Source of the DNA: Atherix ibis
Lineage: Eukaryota > Arthropoda > Insecta > Diptera > Athericidae
Length of the DNA stretch: 64,000 bases
Assembly (NCBI GenBank): GCA_958298945.1
Contig: OY282610.1
Span: 51,219,667 to 51,283,666 of the forward strand
Direction of reading: 5' to 3'
Position numbers and translations under genes: made by a program. A model generated the notes under the pieces. The model was not told where the DNA came from and did no database searches. It saw nothing but the letters and a program-made list of their open reading frames with translations. Below, one piece after another: positions 10,389 through 23,396 of this stretch; position 1 is the stretch's first letter; each line of letters begins with the position of its first letter.

Positions 10389-12194
10389 ATGAATTTTTTC
10401 TCAAAACCACCAACAAAAATTTATCCAGAAAGAATTTTCTCATTCCAATGAGAATAATATGAATTGGAGAAGCTTTGCCTGAAAGTGCACAATCATACCC
10501 CAAACAAACATCTCCAAAAAACCACCATTTTCATAGAGAAAAACAAATTTTAAGAGAAAGTGGACTCAGTGTAATAATTGTTGCCTCCTATTTTTTGAGA
10601 AAACTGGGTGCCTGGTGTAAAAATTGGATTTTCGTGAATATTGTCACAAATTTTCGAATTTTTGTGGTTTTTTGCATATCTTTAGGTGCTCAATTTATTT
10701 TGCTTTCAGTAAATAAAAAATTTAATTTTAGGCAATTTTTTTTTAATAGTGCTCACAAAAATTTATTCTGAAACGATATTCCTTTTTCGATCAGGATAAT
10801 ATGGATCTAGAAGGCTATGTTAAAGTGTATGTAATGAAACCATGAAACAAATTGCCATTTTTATCCAAAAAAGCAAACTTTATTTTTAAAAAAATACAGC
10901 GAACTTTAGGTATTTTTTTTTAAAACGCCTGGAAAAAATTTTCCTGTAAGGACTTTTTTAGTCCGATCAGGATAATAAGAATAATTATTAGTTTCACATA
11001 TGTATGCGCATTAACATCATTAAACAAATTTTCGAAAAAAATTCCTTTTTCATAGAAAAATAGAAATTTAAAAAAAAATTTAATGATCTTTTGGCAAATT
11101 TTTCTCAAAACTCCCACCGAAATTTATCGTGACATGTCATTTTCCTTCCAATCATTATATTAAGAGTCATAGAAGGTTTGCCTGAAAGTTTGCAATGACA
11201 CCACAAAATAAATTCTAAAAAACCTTAATTTTTATACAAAAAAAACTAATTTTAATAAAGAAAACAATTAATTTTATGAATTTTTTCTCAAAATCACCAA
11301 CAAAAATTTATCCAGAAAGGATATTCTCATTCCAATCGAGAAAATATGTATTGGAGAAGCTTTGCCTGAAAGTACGCAATAACACCATAAAAACAATTCT
11401 AAAAACCTTAATTTGTATACCAAAAAAAAACGAATTTAAAGAAAGAAAACTATAAATTTTATGAATTTTTTCTCAAAATCACCAACAAAAATTTATCCAG
11501 AAAGGATATTCTCATTCCAATCGAGAAAATATGTAATGGAGAAGCATTGCCTGAAAGTACGCAATAACACCATAAAAACAATTCTAAAAACCTTAATTTG
11601 TATACAAAAAAAAACGAATTTTAAGAAAGAAAACTATAAATTTTATGAATTTTTTCTCAAAATCACCAACAAAAATTTATCCAGAAAGGATATTCTCATT
11701 CCAATCGAGAAAATATGTATTAGAGAAGCTTTGCCTGAAAGTACGCAATGACACCATAAAAACAATTCTAAAAACCTTAATTTGTATACAAAAAAAAACG
11801 AATTTTAGGAAAGAAAACTATAAATTTTATGAATTTTTTCTCAAAATCACCAACAAAAATTTATCCAGAAAGGATATTCTCATTCCAATCGAAAAAATAT
11901 GCATTGGAGAAGCTTTGCCTAAAAGTACGCAATGACACCATAAAAACCGTTCTAAAAACCTTAATTTTTATACAAAAAAAAACCAATTTTAAGAAAGAAA
12001 ACCATAAATTTTATGAATTTTTTCTCAAAATCACCAACAAAAATTTATCCAGAAAGGAAATTCTCATTCCAATCGAGAAAATATGCATTGGAGAAGCTTT
12101 GCCTGAAAGTACGCAATGACACCATAAAAACAATTCTAAAAACCTTAATTTTTATACAAAAAAAATGAATTTTAAGAAAGAAAACCATAATTTT
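10389..12194. repeat. HOR unit 7 (core + 5 C monomers, 1,806 bp)
   Basis: Type I core with AGGTGCTCAATT in D2 near 10,684 and GAAACGATATT in D3 near 10,770. C monomers start at 11276, 11461, 11645, 11829 and 12013. The first two read CAATAACACC. The last is intermediate between terminal subtypes (GGAAATTCTCATTCC). Confidence 0.93.
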
Positions 12195-13816
12195 ATGAAT
12201 TTTTTCTCAAAACCACCAACAAAAATTTATCCAGAAAGAATTTTTTCATTCCAATGAGAATTATATGAATTGGAGAAGCTTTGCCTGAAAGTGCACAATC
12301 ATACCCCAAACAAACATCTCCAAAAAACCACCATTTTCATAGAGAAAAACAAATTTTAAGAGAAAGTGGACTCAGTGTAATAATTGTTGCCTCCTATTTT
12401 TTGAGAAAACTGGGTGCCTGGTGTAAAAATTGGATTTTCGTGAATATTGTCACAAATTTTCGAATTTTTGTGGTTTTTTGCATATCTTTAGGTGGTCAAT
12501 TTATTTTGCTTTCAGTAAATAAAAAATTTTATTTTAGGCAATTTTTTTTTAATAGTGCTCACAAAAATTTATTCTGAAAGGATATTCCTTTTTCGATCAG
12601 GATAATATGGATCTAGAAGGCTATGTTAAAGTGTGTGTAATGAAACCATGAAACAAATTGCCATTTTTATCCAAAAAAGCAAACTTTATTTTTAAAAAAA
12701 TACAGCGAACTTTAGGTATTTTTTTTTAAAACGCCTGGAAAAAATTTTCCTGTAAGGAATTTTTTAGTCCGATCAGGATAATAAGAATAATTATTAGTTT
12801 CACATATGTATGCGCATTAACATCATTAAACAAATTTTCGAAAAAATTTCCTTTTTCATAGAAAAATAGAAATTTAAAAAAAAATTTAATGATCTTTTGG
12901 CAAATTTTTCTCAAAACTCCCACCGAAATTTATCGTGACATGTCATTTTCCTTTCAATCATTATATTAAGAGTCATAGAAGGTTTGCCTAAAAGTGTGCA
13001 ATGACACCACAAAATAAATTCTAAAAAACCTTAATTTTTATACAAAAAAAACGAATTTTAATAAAGAAAACAATTAATTTTATGAATTTTTTCTCAAAAT
13101 CACCAACAAAAATTTATCCAGAAAGGATATTCTCATTCCAATCGAGAAAATATGTATTGGAGAAGCTTTGCCTGAAAGTACGCAATGACACCATAAAAAC
13201 AATTCTAAAAACCTTAATTTGTATACAAAAAAAAACTAATTTTAAGAAAGAAAACTATAAATTTTATGAATTTTTTCTCAAAATCACCAACAAAAATTTA
13301 TCCAGAAAGGATATTCTCATTCCAATCGAGAAAATATGTAGTGGAGAAGCTTTGCCTGAAAGTACGCAATGACACCATAAAAACAATTCTAAAAACCATA
13401 ATTTGTATACAAAAAAAAAACGAATTTTAGGAAAGAAAACTATAAATTTTATGAATTTTTTCTCAAAATCACCAACAAAAATTTATCCAGAAAGGATATT
13501 CTCATTCCAATCGAGAAAATATGTATTGGAGAAGCTTTGGCTAAAAGTACGCAATGACACCATAAAAACAATTCTAAAAACCTTAATTTTTATACAAAAA
13601 AAATGAATTTTAAGAAAGAAAACCATAAATTTTATGAATTTTTTCTCAAAATCACCAACAAAAATTTATCCAGAAATGATATTCTCATTCCAATCGAGAA
13701 AATATGCATTGGAGAAGCTTTGCCTGAAAGTACGCAATGACACCATAAAAACAATTCTAAAAACCTTAATTTTTATACAAAAAAAATGAATTTTAAGAAA
13801 GAAAACCATAAATTTT
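12195..13816. repeat. HOR unit 8 (core + 4 C monomers, 1,622 bp)
   Basis: Type I core. The D4 hairpin stem is spoiled (GGAATTTTTTAG near 12,757) and D5 reads GCCTAAAAGTGTGC. C monomers start at 13082, 13266, 13451 and 13634. The last is ATGATATTC type. Confidence 0.93.
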
Positions 13817-15252
13817 ATGAATTTTTTCTCAAAACCACCAACAAAAATTTATCCAGAAAGAATTTTCTCATTCCAATGAGAATAATATGAATTGGAGAAG
13901 CTTTGCCTGAAAGTGCACAATCATACCCCAAACAAACATCTCCAAAAAACCACCATTTTCATAGAGAAAAACAAATTTTAAGAGAAAGTGGACTCAGTGT
14001 AATAATTGTTGCCTCCTATTTTTTGAGAAAACTGGGTGCCTGGTGTAAAAATTGGATTTTCGTGAATATTGTCACAAATTTTCGAATTTTTGTGGTTTTT
14101 TGCATATCTTTAGGTGGTCAATTTATTTTGCTTTCAGTAAATAAAAAATTTAATTTTAGGCAATTTTTTTTTAATAGTGCTCACAAAAATTTATTCTGAA
14201 AGGATATTCCTTTTTCGATCAGGATAATATGGATCTAGAAGGCTATGTTAAAGTGTATGTAATGAAACCATGAAACAAATTGCCATTTTTATCCAAAAAA
14301 GCAAACTTTATTTTTAAAAAAATACAGCGAACTTTAGGTATTTTTTTTTAAAACGCCTGGAAAAAATTTTCCTGTAAGGACTTTTTTAGTCCGATCAGGA
14401 TAATAAGAATAATTATTAGTTTTACATATGTATGCGCATTAACAACATTAAACAAATTTTCGAAAAAATTTCCTTTTTCATAGAAAAATAGAAATTTTAA
14501 AAAAATTTAATGATCTTTTGGCAAATTTTTCTCAAAACTCCCACCGAAATTTATCGTGACATGTCATTTTCCTTCCAATCATTATACTAAGAGTCATAGA
14601 AGATTTGCCTGAAAGTGTGCAATGACACCACAAAATAAATTCTAAAAAACCTTAATTTTTATACAAAAAAAACGAATTTTAATAAAGAAAACAATTAATT
14701 TTATGAATTTTTTCTCAAAATCACCAACAAAAATTTATCCAGAAAGGATATTCTCATTCCAATCGAGAAAATATGTATTGGAGAAGCTTTGCCTGAAAGT
14801 ACGCAATGACACCATAAAAACAATTCTAAAAACCTTAATTTGTATACAAAAAAAAACGAATTTTAGGAAAGAAAACTATAAATTTTATGAATTTTTTCTC
14901 AAAATCACCAACAAAAATTTATCCAGAAAGAATATTCTAATTTCAATCGAGAAAATATGCATTGGAGAAGCTTTGCCTAAAAGTACGCAATGACACCATA
15001 AAAACCGTTCTAAAAACCTTAATTTTTATACAAAAAAAACGAATTTTAAGAAAGAAAACCATAAATTTTATGAATTTTTTCTCAAAATCACCAACAAAAT
15101 TTATCCAGAAATGATATTCTCATTCCAATCGAGAAAATATGCATTGGAGAAGCTTTGCCTGAAAGTACGCAATGACACCATAAAAACAATTCTAAAAACC
15201 TTAATTTTTATACAAAAAAAAATGAATTTTAAGAAAGAAAACCATAAATTTT
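13817..15252. repeat. HOR unit 9 (core + 3 C monomers, 1,436 bp)
   Basis: Recombinant core: D2-D4 are type I, but D5 has the type II markers TATACTAAG and GAAGATTTG near 14,585. The second C monomer has GAATATTCTAATTTC, shared with units 10 and 12. The third lacks one A in the AAAAATTT box near 15,096. Confidence 0.92.
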
Positions 15253-18160
15253 ATGAATTTTTTCTCAAAACCACCAACAAAAATTTATCCAGAAAGAATT
15301 TTCTCATTCCAATGAGAATAATATGAATTGGAGAAGCTTTGCCTGAAAGTGCACAATCATACCCCAAACAAACATCTCCAAAAAATCACCATTTTCATAG
15401 AGAAAAACAAATTTTAAGAGAAAGTGGACTCAGTGTAATAATTGTTGCCTCCTATTTTTTGAGAAAACTGGGTGCCTGGTGTAAAAATTGGATTTTCGTG
15501 AATATTGTCACAAATTTTCGAATTTTTGTGGTTTTTTGCATATCTTTAGGTGGTCAATTTATTTTGCTTTCAGTAAATAAAAAATTTAATTTTAGGCAAT
15601 TTTTTTTAATAGTGCTCACAAAAATTTATTCTGAAAGGATATTCCTTTTTCGATCAGGATAATATGGATCTAGAAGGCTATGTTAAAGTGTATGTAATGA
15701 AACCATGAAACAAATTGCCATTTTTATCCAAAAAAGCAAACTTTATTTTTAAAAAAATACAGCGAACTTTAGGTATTTTTTTTTAAAACGCCTGGAAAAA
15801 ATTTTCCTGTAAGGACTTTTTTAGTCCGATCAGGATAATAAGAATAATTATTAGTTTCACATATGTATGCGCATTAACATCATTAAACAAATTTTCGAAA
15901 AAATTTCCTTTTTCATAGAAAAATAGAAATTTAAAAAAAAATTTAATGATCTTTTGGCAAATTTTTCTCAAAACTCCCACCGAAATTTATCGTGACATGT
16001 CATTTTCCTTCCAATCATTATATTAAGAGTCATAGAAGGTTTGCCTGAAAGTGTGCAATGACACCATAAAATAAATTCTAAAAAACCTTAATTTTTATAC
16101 AAAAAAAACGAATTTTAATAAAGAAAACAATTAATTTTATGAATTTTTTCTCAAAATCACCAACAAAAATTTATCCAGAAAGGATATTCTCATTCCAATC
16201 GAGAAAATATGTATTGGAGAAGCTTTGCCTGAAAGTACGCAATGACACCATAAAAACAATTCTAAAAACCTTAATTTGTATACAAAAAAAAAACGAATTT
16301 TAAGAAAGAAAACTATAAATTTTATGAATTTTTTCTCAAAATCACCAACAAAAATTTATCCAGAAAGGATATTCTCATTCCAATCGAGAAAATATGTATT
16401 GGAGAAGCTTTGCCTGAAAGTACGCAATGACACCATAAAAACAATTCTAAAAACCTTAATTTGTATACAAAAAAAAACGAATTTTAGGAAAGAAAACTAT
16501 AAATTTTATGAATTTTTTCTCAAAATCACCAACAAAAATTTATCCAGAAAGAATATTCTAATTTCAATCGAGAAAATATGCATTGGAGAAGCTTTGCCTA
16601 AAAGTACGCAATGACACCATAAAAACCGTTCTAAAAACCTTAATTTTTATACAAAAAAAACGAATTTTAAGAAAGAAAACCATAAATTTTATGAATTTTT
16701 TCTCAAAATCACCAACAAAATTTATCCAGAAATGATATTCTCATTCCAATCGAGAAAATATGCATTGGAGAAGCTTTGCCTGAAAGTACGCAATGACACC
16801 ATAAAAACAATTCTAAAAACCTTAATTTTTATACAAAAAAAAATGAATTTTAAGAAAGAAAACCATAAATTTTATGAATTTTTTCTCAAAACCACCAACA
16901 AAAATTTATCCAGAAAGAATTTTCTCATTCCAATCGAAAAAATATGTATTGGAGAAGCTTTGCCTGAAAGTACGCAATGACACCATAAAAACAATTCTAA
17001 AAACCTTAATTTGTATACAAAAAAAAACGAATTTTAAGAAAGAAAACTATAAAATTTATGAATTTTTTCTCAAAATCACCAACAAAAATTTATCCAGAAA
17101 GGATATTCTCATTCCAATCGAGAAAATATGTATTGGAGAAGCATTGCCTGAAAGTACGCAATGACACCATAAAAACAATTCTAAATTAATTTGTATACAA
17201 AAAAAAACGAATTTTAAGAAAGAAAACTATAAATTTTATGAATTTTTTCTCAAAATCACCAACAAAAATTTATCCAGAAAGGATATTCTCATTCCAATCG
17301 AGAAAATATGTATAAGAGAAGCTTTGCCTGAAAGTACGCAATGACACCATAAAAACAATTCTAAAAAACCTTAATTTGTATACAAAAAAAACGAATTTTA
17401 AGAAAGAAAACTATAAATTTTATGAATTTTTTCTCAAAATCACCAACAAAAATTTATCCAGAAAGGATATTCTCATTCCAATCGAAAAAATATGTATTGG
17501 AGAAGCTTTGCCTGAAAGTACGCAATGACACCATAAAAACAATTCTAAAAACCTTAATTTGTATACAAAAAAAAAACGAATTTTAGGAAAGAAAACTATA
17601 AATTTTATGAATTTTTTCTCAAAATCACCAACAAAAAGTTATCCAGAAAGGATATTCTCATTCCAATCGAGAAAATATGCATTGGAGAAGCTTTGCCTAA
17701 AAGTACGCAATGACACCATAAAAACCGTTCTAAAAACCTTAATTTTTATACAAAAAAAAACGAATTTTAATAAAGAAAACAATTAATTTTATGAATTTTT
17801 TCTCAAAATCACCAACAAAAATTTATCCAGAAAGGATATTCTCATTCCAATCGAGAAAATATGCATTGGAGAAGCTTTGCCTAAAAGTACGCAATGACAC
17901 CATAAAAACCGTTCTAAAAACCTTAATTTTTATACAAAAAAAAACGAATTTTAAGAAAGAAAACCATAAATTCTATGAATTTTTTCTCAAAATCACCAAC
18001 AAAAATTTATCCAGAAATGATATTCTCATTCCAATCGAGAAAATATGCATTGAAGAAGCTTTGCCTGAAAGTACGCAATGACACCATAAAAACAATTCTA
18101 AAAACCTTAATTTTTATACAAAAAAAAAAAATGAATTTTAAGAAAGAAAACCATAAATTT
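15253..18160. repeat. HOR unit 10 (core + 11 C-type monomers, 2,908 bp)
   Basis: The longest C run in the window, starting at 16139. It contains a joint: monomer 4 ends as a terminal type and the next, at 16874, is a D1/C chimera rather than the start of a core. The run is thus best read as two runs fused with loss of a core. The monomer at 17608 has AAAAAGTTATCC, shared with units 11 and 13. Confidence 0.92.
16874..17057. repeat. Chimeric D1/C monomer (fusion joint)
   Basis: The left part carries D1 markers (CAAAACCACC and AGAATTTTCTC). From about 16,935 it continues as canonical V-type (CGAAAAAATATGTATTGG). The switch lies in shared sequence between about 16,924 and 16,934. This is the expected product of unequal exchange between a D1 and a C monomer. 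Confidence 0.85.
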
Positions 18161-20152
18161 GATGAATTTTTCTCAAAACCACCAACAAAAATTTATCCAG
18201 AAAGAATTTTCTCATTTCAATGAGAATAATATGAATCGGAGAAGCTTTGCCTGAAAGTGCACAATCATACCCCAAACAAACATCTCCAAAAAACCACCAT
18301 TTTCATAGAGAAAAACAAATTTTAAGAGAAAGTGGACTCAGTGTAATAATTGTTGCCTCCTATTTTTTGAGAAAACTGGGTGCCTGGTGTAAAAATTGGA
18401 TTTTCGTGAATATTGTCACAAATTTTCGAATTTTTGTGGTTTTTTGCATATCTTTAGGTGGTCAATTTATTTTGCTTTCAGTAAATAAAAAATTTAATTT
18501 TAGGCAATTTTTTTTTAATAGTGCTCACAAAAATTTATTCTGAAAGGATATTCCTTTTTCGATCAGGATAATATGGATCTAGAAGGCTATGTTAAAGTGT
18601 ATGTAATGAAACCATGAAACAAATTGCCATTTTTATCCAAAAAAGCAAACTTTATTTTTAAAAAAATACAGCGAACTTTAGGTATTTTTTTTTTAAAACG
18701 CCTGAAAAAATTTTCCTGTAAGGACTTTTTTAGTCCGATCAGGATAATAAGAATAATTATTAGTTTCACATATGTATGCGCATTAACATCATTAAACAAA
18801 TTTTCGAAAAAATTTCCTTTTTCATAGAAAAATAGAAATTTAAAAAAAAATTTAATGATCTTTTGGCAAATTTTTCTCAAAACTCCCACCGAAATTTATC
18901 GTGACATGTCATTTTCCTTCCAATCATTATATTAAGAGTCATAGAAGGTTTGCCTGAAAGTGTGCAATGACACCACAAAATAAATTCTAAAAAACCTTAA
19001 TTTTTATACAAAAAAAACGAATTTTAATAAAGAAAACAATTAATTTTATGAATTTTTTCTCAAAATCACCAACAAAAATTTATCCAGAAAGGATATTCTC
19101 ATTCCAATCGAGAAAATATGTATTGGAGAAGCTTTGCCTGAAAGTACGCAATGACACCATAAAAACAATTCTAAAAACCTTAATTTGTATACAAAAAAAA
19201 AACGAATTTTAAGAAAGAAAACTATAAAATTTATGAATTTTTTCTCAAAATCACCAACAAAAATTTATCCAGAAAGGATATTCTCATTCCAATCGAGAAA
19301 ATATGTATTGGAGAAGCATTGCCTGAAAGTACGCAATGACACCATAAAAACAATTCTAAAAACCTTAATTTGTATACAAAAAAAAACGAATTTTAAGAAA
19401 GAAAACTATAAATTTTATGAATTTTTTCTCAAAATCACCAACAAAAATTTATCCAGAAAGGATATTCTCATTCCAATCGAGAAAATATGTATAAGAGAAG
19501 CTTTGCCTGAAAGTACGCAATGACACCATAAAAACAATTCTAAAAACCTTAATTTGTATACAAAAAAAAACGAATTTTAGGAAAGAAAACTATAAATTTT
19601 ATGAATTTTTTCTCAAAATCACCAACAAAAAGTTATCCAGAAAGGATATTCTCATTCCAATCGAGAAAATATGCATTGGAGAAGCTTTGCCTAAAAGTAC
19701 GCAATGACACCATAAAAACCGTTCTAAAAACCTTAATTTTTATACAAAAAAAACGAATTTTAATAAAGAAAACAATTAATTTTATGAATTTTTTCTCAAA
19801 ATCACCAACAAAAATTTATCCAGAAAGGATATTCTCATTCCAATCGAGAAAATATACATTGGAGAAGCTTTGCCTAAAAGTACGCAATGACACCATAAAA
19901 ACCGTTCTAAAAACCTTAATTTTTATACAAAAAAAACGAATTTTAAGAAAGAAAACCATAAATTCTATGAATTTTTTCTCAAAATCACCAACAAAAATTT
20001 ATCCAGAAATGATATTCTCATTCCAATCGAGAAAATATGCATTGAAGAAGCTTTGCCTGAAAGTACGCAATGACACCATAAAAACAATTCTAAAAACCTT
20101 AATTTTTATACAAAAAAAAAAATGAATTTTAAGAAAGAAAACCATAAATTTG
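18161..20152. repeat. HOR unit 11 (core + 6 C monomers, 1,992 bp)
   Basis: Type I core. D1 reads CTCATTTCAATGAG and GAATCGG, and D4 reads CGCCTGAAAAAATTTT. C monomers run from 19048. The last three match the last three of unit 10, including TGAAGAAGC and a long A-run. Confidence 0.93.
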
Positions 20153-21591
20153 ATGAATTTTTTCTCAAAACCACCAACAAAAATTTATCCAGAAAGAATT
20201 TTCTCATTTCAATGAGAATAATATGAATCGGAGAAGCTTTGCCTGAAAGTGCACAATCATACCCCAAACAAACATCTCCAAAAAACCACCATTTTCATAG
20301 AGAAAAACAAATTTTAAGAGAAAGTGGACTCAGTGTAATAATTGTTGCCTCCTATTTTTTGAGAAAACTGGGTGCCTGGTGTAAAAATTGGATTTTCGTG
20401 AATATTGTCACAAATTTTCGAATTTTTGTGGTTTTTTGCATATCTTTAGGTGGTCAATTTATTTTGCTTTCAGTAAATAAAAAATTTAATTTTAGGCAAT
20501 TTTTTTTTAATAGTGCTCACAAAAATTTATTCTGAAAGGATATTCCTTTTTCGATCAGGATAATATGGATCTAGAAGGCTATGTTAAAGTGTATGTAATG
20601 AAACCATGAAACAAATTGCCATTTTTATCCAAAAAAGCAAACTTTATTTTTAAAAAAATACAGCGAACTTTAGGTATTTTTTTTTAAAACGCCTGGAAAA
20701 AATTTTCCTGTAAGGACTTTTTTAGTCCGATCAGGATAATAAGAATAATTATTAGTTTCACATATGTATGCGCATTAACATCATTAAACAAATTTTCGAA
20801 AAAATTTCCTTTTTCATAGAAAAATAGAAATTTAAAAAAAAATTTAATGATCTTTTGGCAAATTTTTCTCAAAACTCCCACCGAAATTTATCGTGACATG
20901 TCATTTTCCTTCCAATCATTATATTAAGAGTCATAGAAGGTTTGCCTGAAAGTGTGCAATGACACCACAAAATAAATTCTAAAAAACCTTAATTTTTATA
21001 CAAAAAAAACGAATTTTAATAAAGAAAACAATTAATTTTATGAATTTTTTCTCAAAATCACCAACAAAAATTTATCCAGAAAGGATATTCTCATTCCAAT
21101 CGAGAAAATATGTATTGGAGAAGCTTTGCCTAAAAGTACGCAATGACACCATAAAAACAATTCTAAAAACCTTAATTTGTATACAAAAAAAAACGAATTT
21201 TAGGAAAGAAAACTATAAATTTTATGAATTTTTTCTCAAAATCACCAACAAAAATTTATCCAGAAAGAATATTCTAATTTCAATCGAGAAAATATGCATT
21301 GGAGAAGCTTTGCCTAAAAGTACGCAATGACACCATAAAAACCGTTCTAAAAACCTTAATTTTTATACAAAAAAAAACGAATTTTAAGAAAGAAAACCAT
21401 AAATTTTATGAATTTTTTCTCAAAATCACCAACAAAAATTTATCCAGAAATAATATTCTCATTCCAATCGAGAAAATATGCATTGGAGAAGCTTTGCCTG
21501 AAAGTACGCAATGACACCATAAAAACAATTCTAAAAACCTTAATTTTTATACAAAAAAAAATGAATTTTAAGAAAGAAAACCATAAATTTT
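20153..21591. repeat. HOR unit 12 (core + 3 C monomers, 1,439 bp)
   Basis: Type I core with D1 as in unit 11. C monomers start at 21040, 21224 and 21408. The middle one has GAATATTCTAATTTC and the last AATAATATTC. Confidence 0.93.
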
Positions 21592-23396
21592 ATGAATTTT
21601 TTCTCAAAACCACCAACAAAAATTTATCCAGAAAGAATTTTCTCATTCCAATGAGAATAATATGAATTGGAGAAGCTTTGCCTGAAAGTGCACAATCATA
21701 CCTTAAACAAACATCTCCAAAAAACCACCATTTTCATAGAGAAAAACAAAGTTTAAGAGAAAGTGGACTCAGTGTAATAATTGTTGCCTCCTATTTTTTG
21801 AGAAAACTGGGTGCCTGGTGTAAAAATTGGATTTTCGTGAATATTGTCACAAATTTTCGAATTTTTGTGGTTTTTTGCATATCTTTAGGTGGTCAATTTA
21901 TTTTGCTTTCAGTAAATAAAAAATTTAATTTTAGGCAATTTTTTTTAATAGTGCTCACAAAAATTTATTCTGAAAGGATATTCCTTTTTCGATCAGGATA
22001 ATATGGATCTAGAAGGCTATGTTAAAGTGTATGTAATGAAACCATGAAACAAATTGCCATTTTTATCCAAAAAAGCAAACTTTATTTTTAAAAAAATACA
22101 GCGAACTTTAGGTATTTTTTTTTAAAACGCCTGGAAAAAATTTTCCTGTAAGGACTTTTTTAGTCCGATCAGGATAATAAGAATAATTATTAGTTTCACA
22201 TATGTATGCGCATTAACATCATTAAACAAATTTTCGAAAAAATTTCCTTTTTCATAGAAAAATAGAAATTTAAAAAAAAATTTAATGATCTTTTGGCAAA
22301 TTTTTCTCAAAACTCCCACCGAAATTTATCGTGACATGTCATTTTCCTTCCAATCATTATATTAAGAGTCATAGAAGGTTTGCCTGAAAGTGTGCAATGA
22401 CACCACAAAATTAATTCTAAAAAACCTTAATTTTTATACAAAAAAAAACGAATTTTAATAAAGAAAACAATTAATTTTATGAATTTTTTCTCAAAATCAC
22501 CAACAAAAATTTATCCAGAAAGGATATTCTCATTCCAATCGAAAAAATATGTATTGGAGAAGCTTTGCCTGAAAGTACGCAATGACACCATAAAAACAAT
22601 TCTAAAAACCTTAATTTGTATACAAAAAAAAACGAATTTTAAGAAAGAAAACTATAAATTTTATGAATTTTTTCTCAAAATCACCAACAAAAATTTATCC
22701 AGAAAGGATATTCTCATTCCAATCGAAAAAATATGTATTGGAGAAGCTTTGCCTGAAAGTACGCAATGACACCATAAAAACAATTCTAAAAACCTTAATT
22801 TGTATACAAAAAAAAAACGAATTTTAGGAAAGAAAACTATAAATTTTATGAATTTTTTCTCAAAATCACCAACAAAAAGTTATCCAGAAAGGATATTCTC
22901 ATTCCAATCGAGAAAATATGCATTGGAGAAGCTTTGCCTAAAAGTACGCAATGACACCATAAAAACCGTTCTAAAAACCTTAATTTTTATACAAAAAAAA
23001 CGAATTTTAATAAAGAAAACAATTAATTTTATGAATTTTTTCTCAAAATCACCAACAAAAATTTATCCAGAAAGGATATTCTCATTCCAATCGAGAAAAT
23101 ATGCATTGGAGAAGCTTTGCCTAAAAGTACGCAATGACACCATAAAAACCGTTCTAAAAACCTTAATTTTTATACAAAAAAAACGAATTTTAAGAAAGAA
23201 AACCATAAATTCTATGAATTTTTTCTCAAAATCACCAACAAAAATTTATCCAGAAATGATATTCTCATTCCAATCGAGAAAATATGCATTGGAGAAGCTT
23301 TGCCTGAAAGTACGCAATGACACCATAAAAACAATTCTAAAAACCTTAATTTTTATACAAAAAAAATGAATTTTAAGAAAGAAAACCATAAATTTT
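21592..23396. repeat. HOR unit 13 (core + 5 C monomers, 1,805 bp)
   Basis: Type I core with private D1 changes (ATACCTTAAAC and CAAAGTTTAAG) and a short T-run in D3. C monomers start at 22479, 22663, 22847, 23030 and 23213. A-run lengths make the last three share a long open frame, an accident of 183-bp spacing. Confidence 0.93.
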
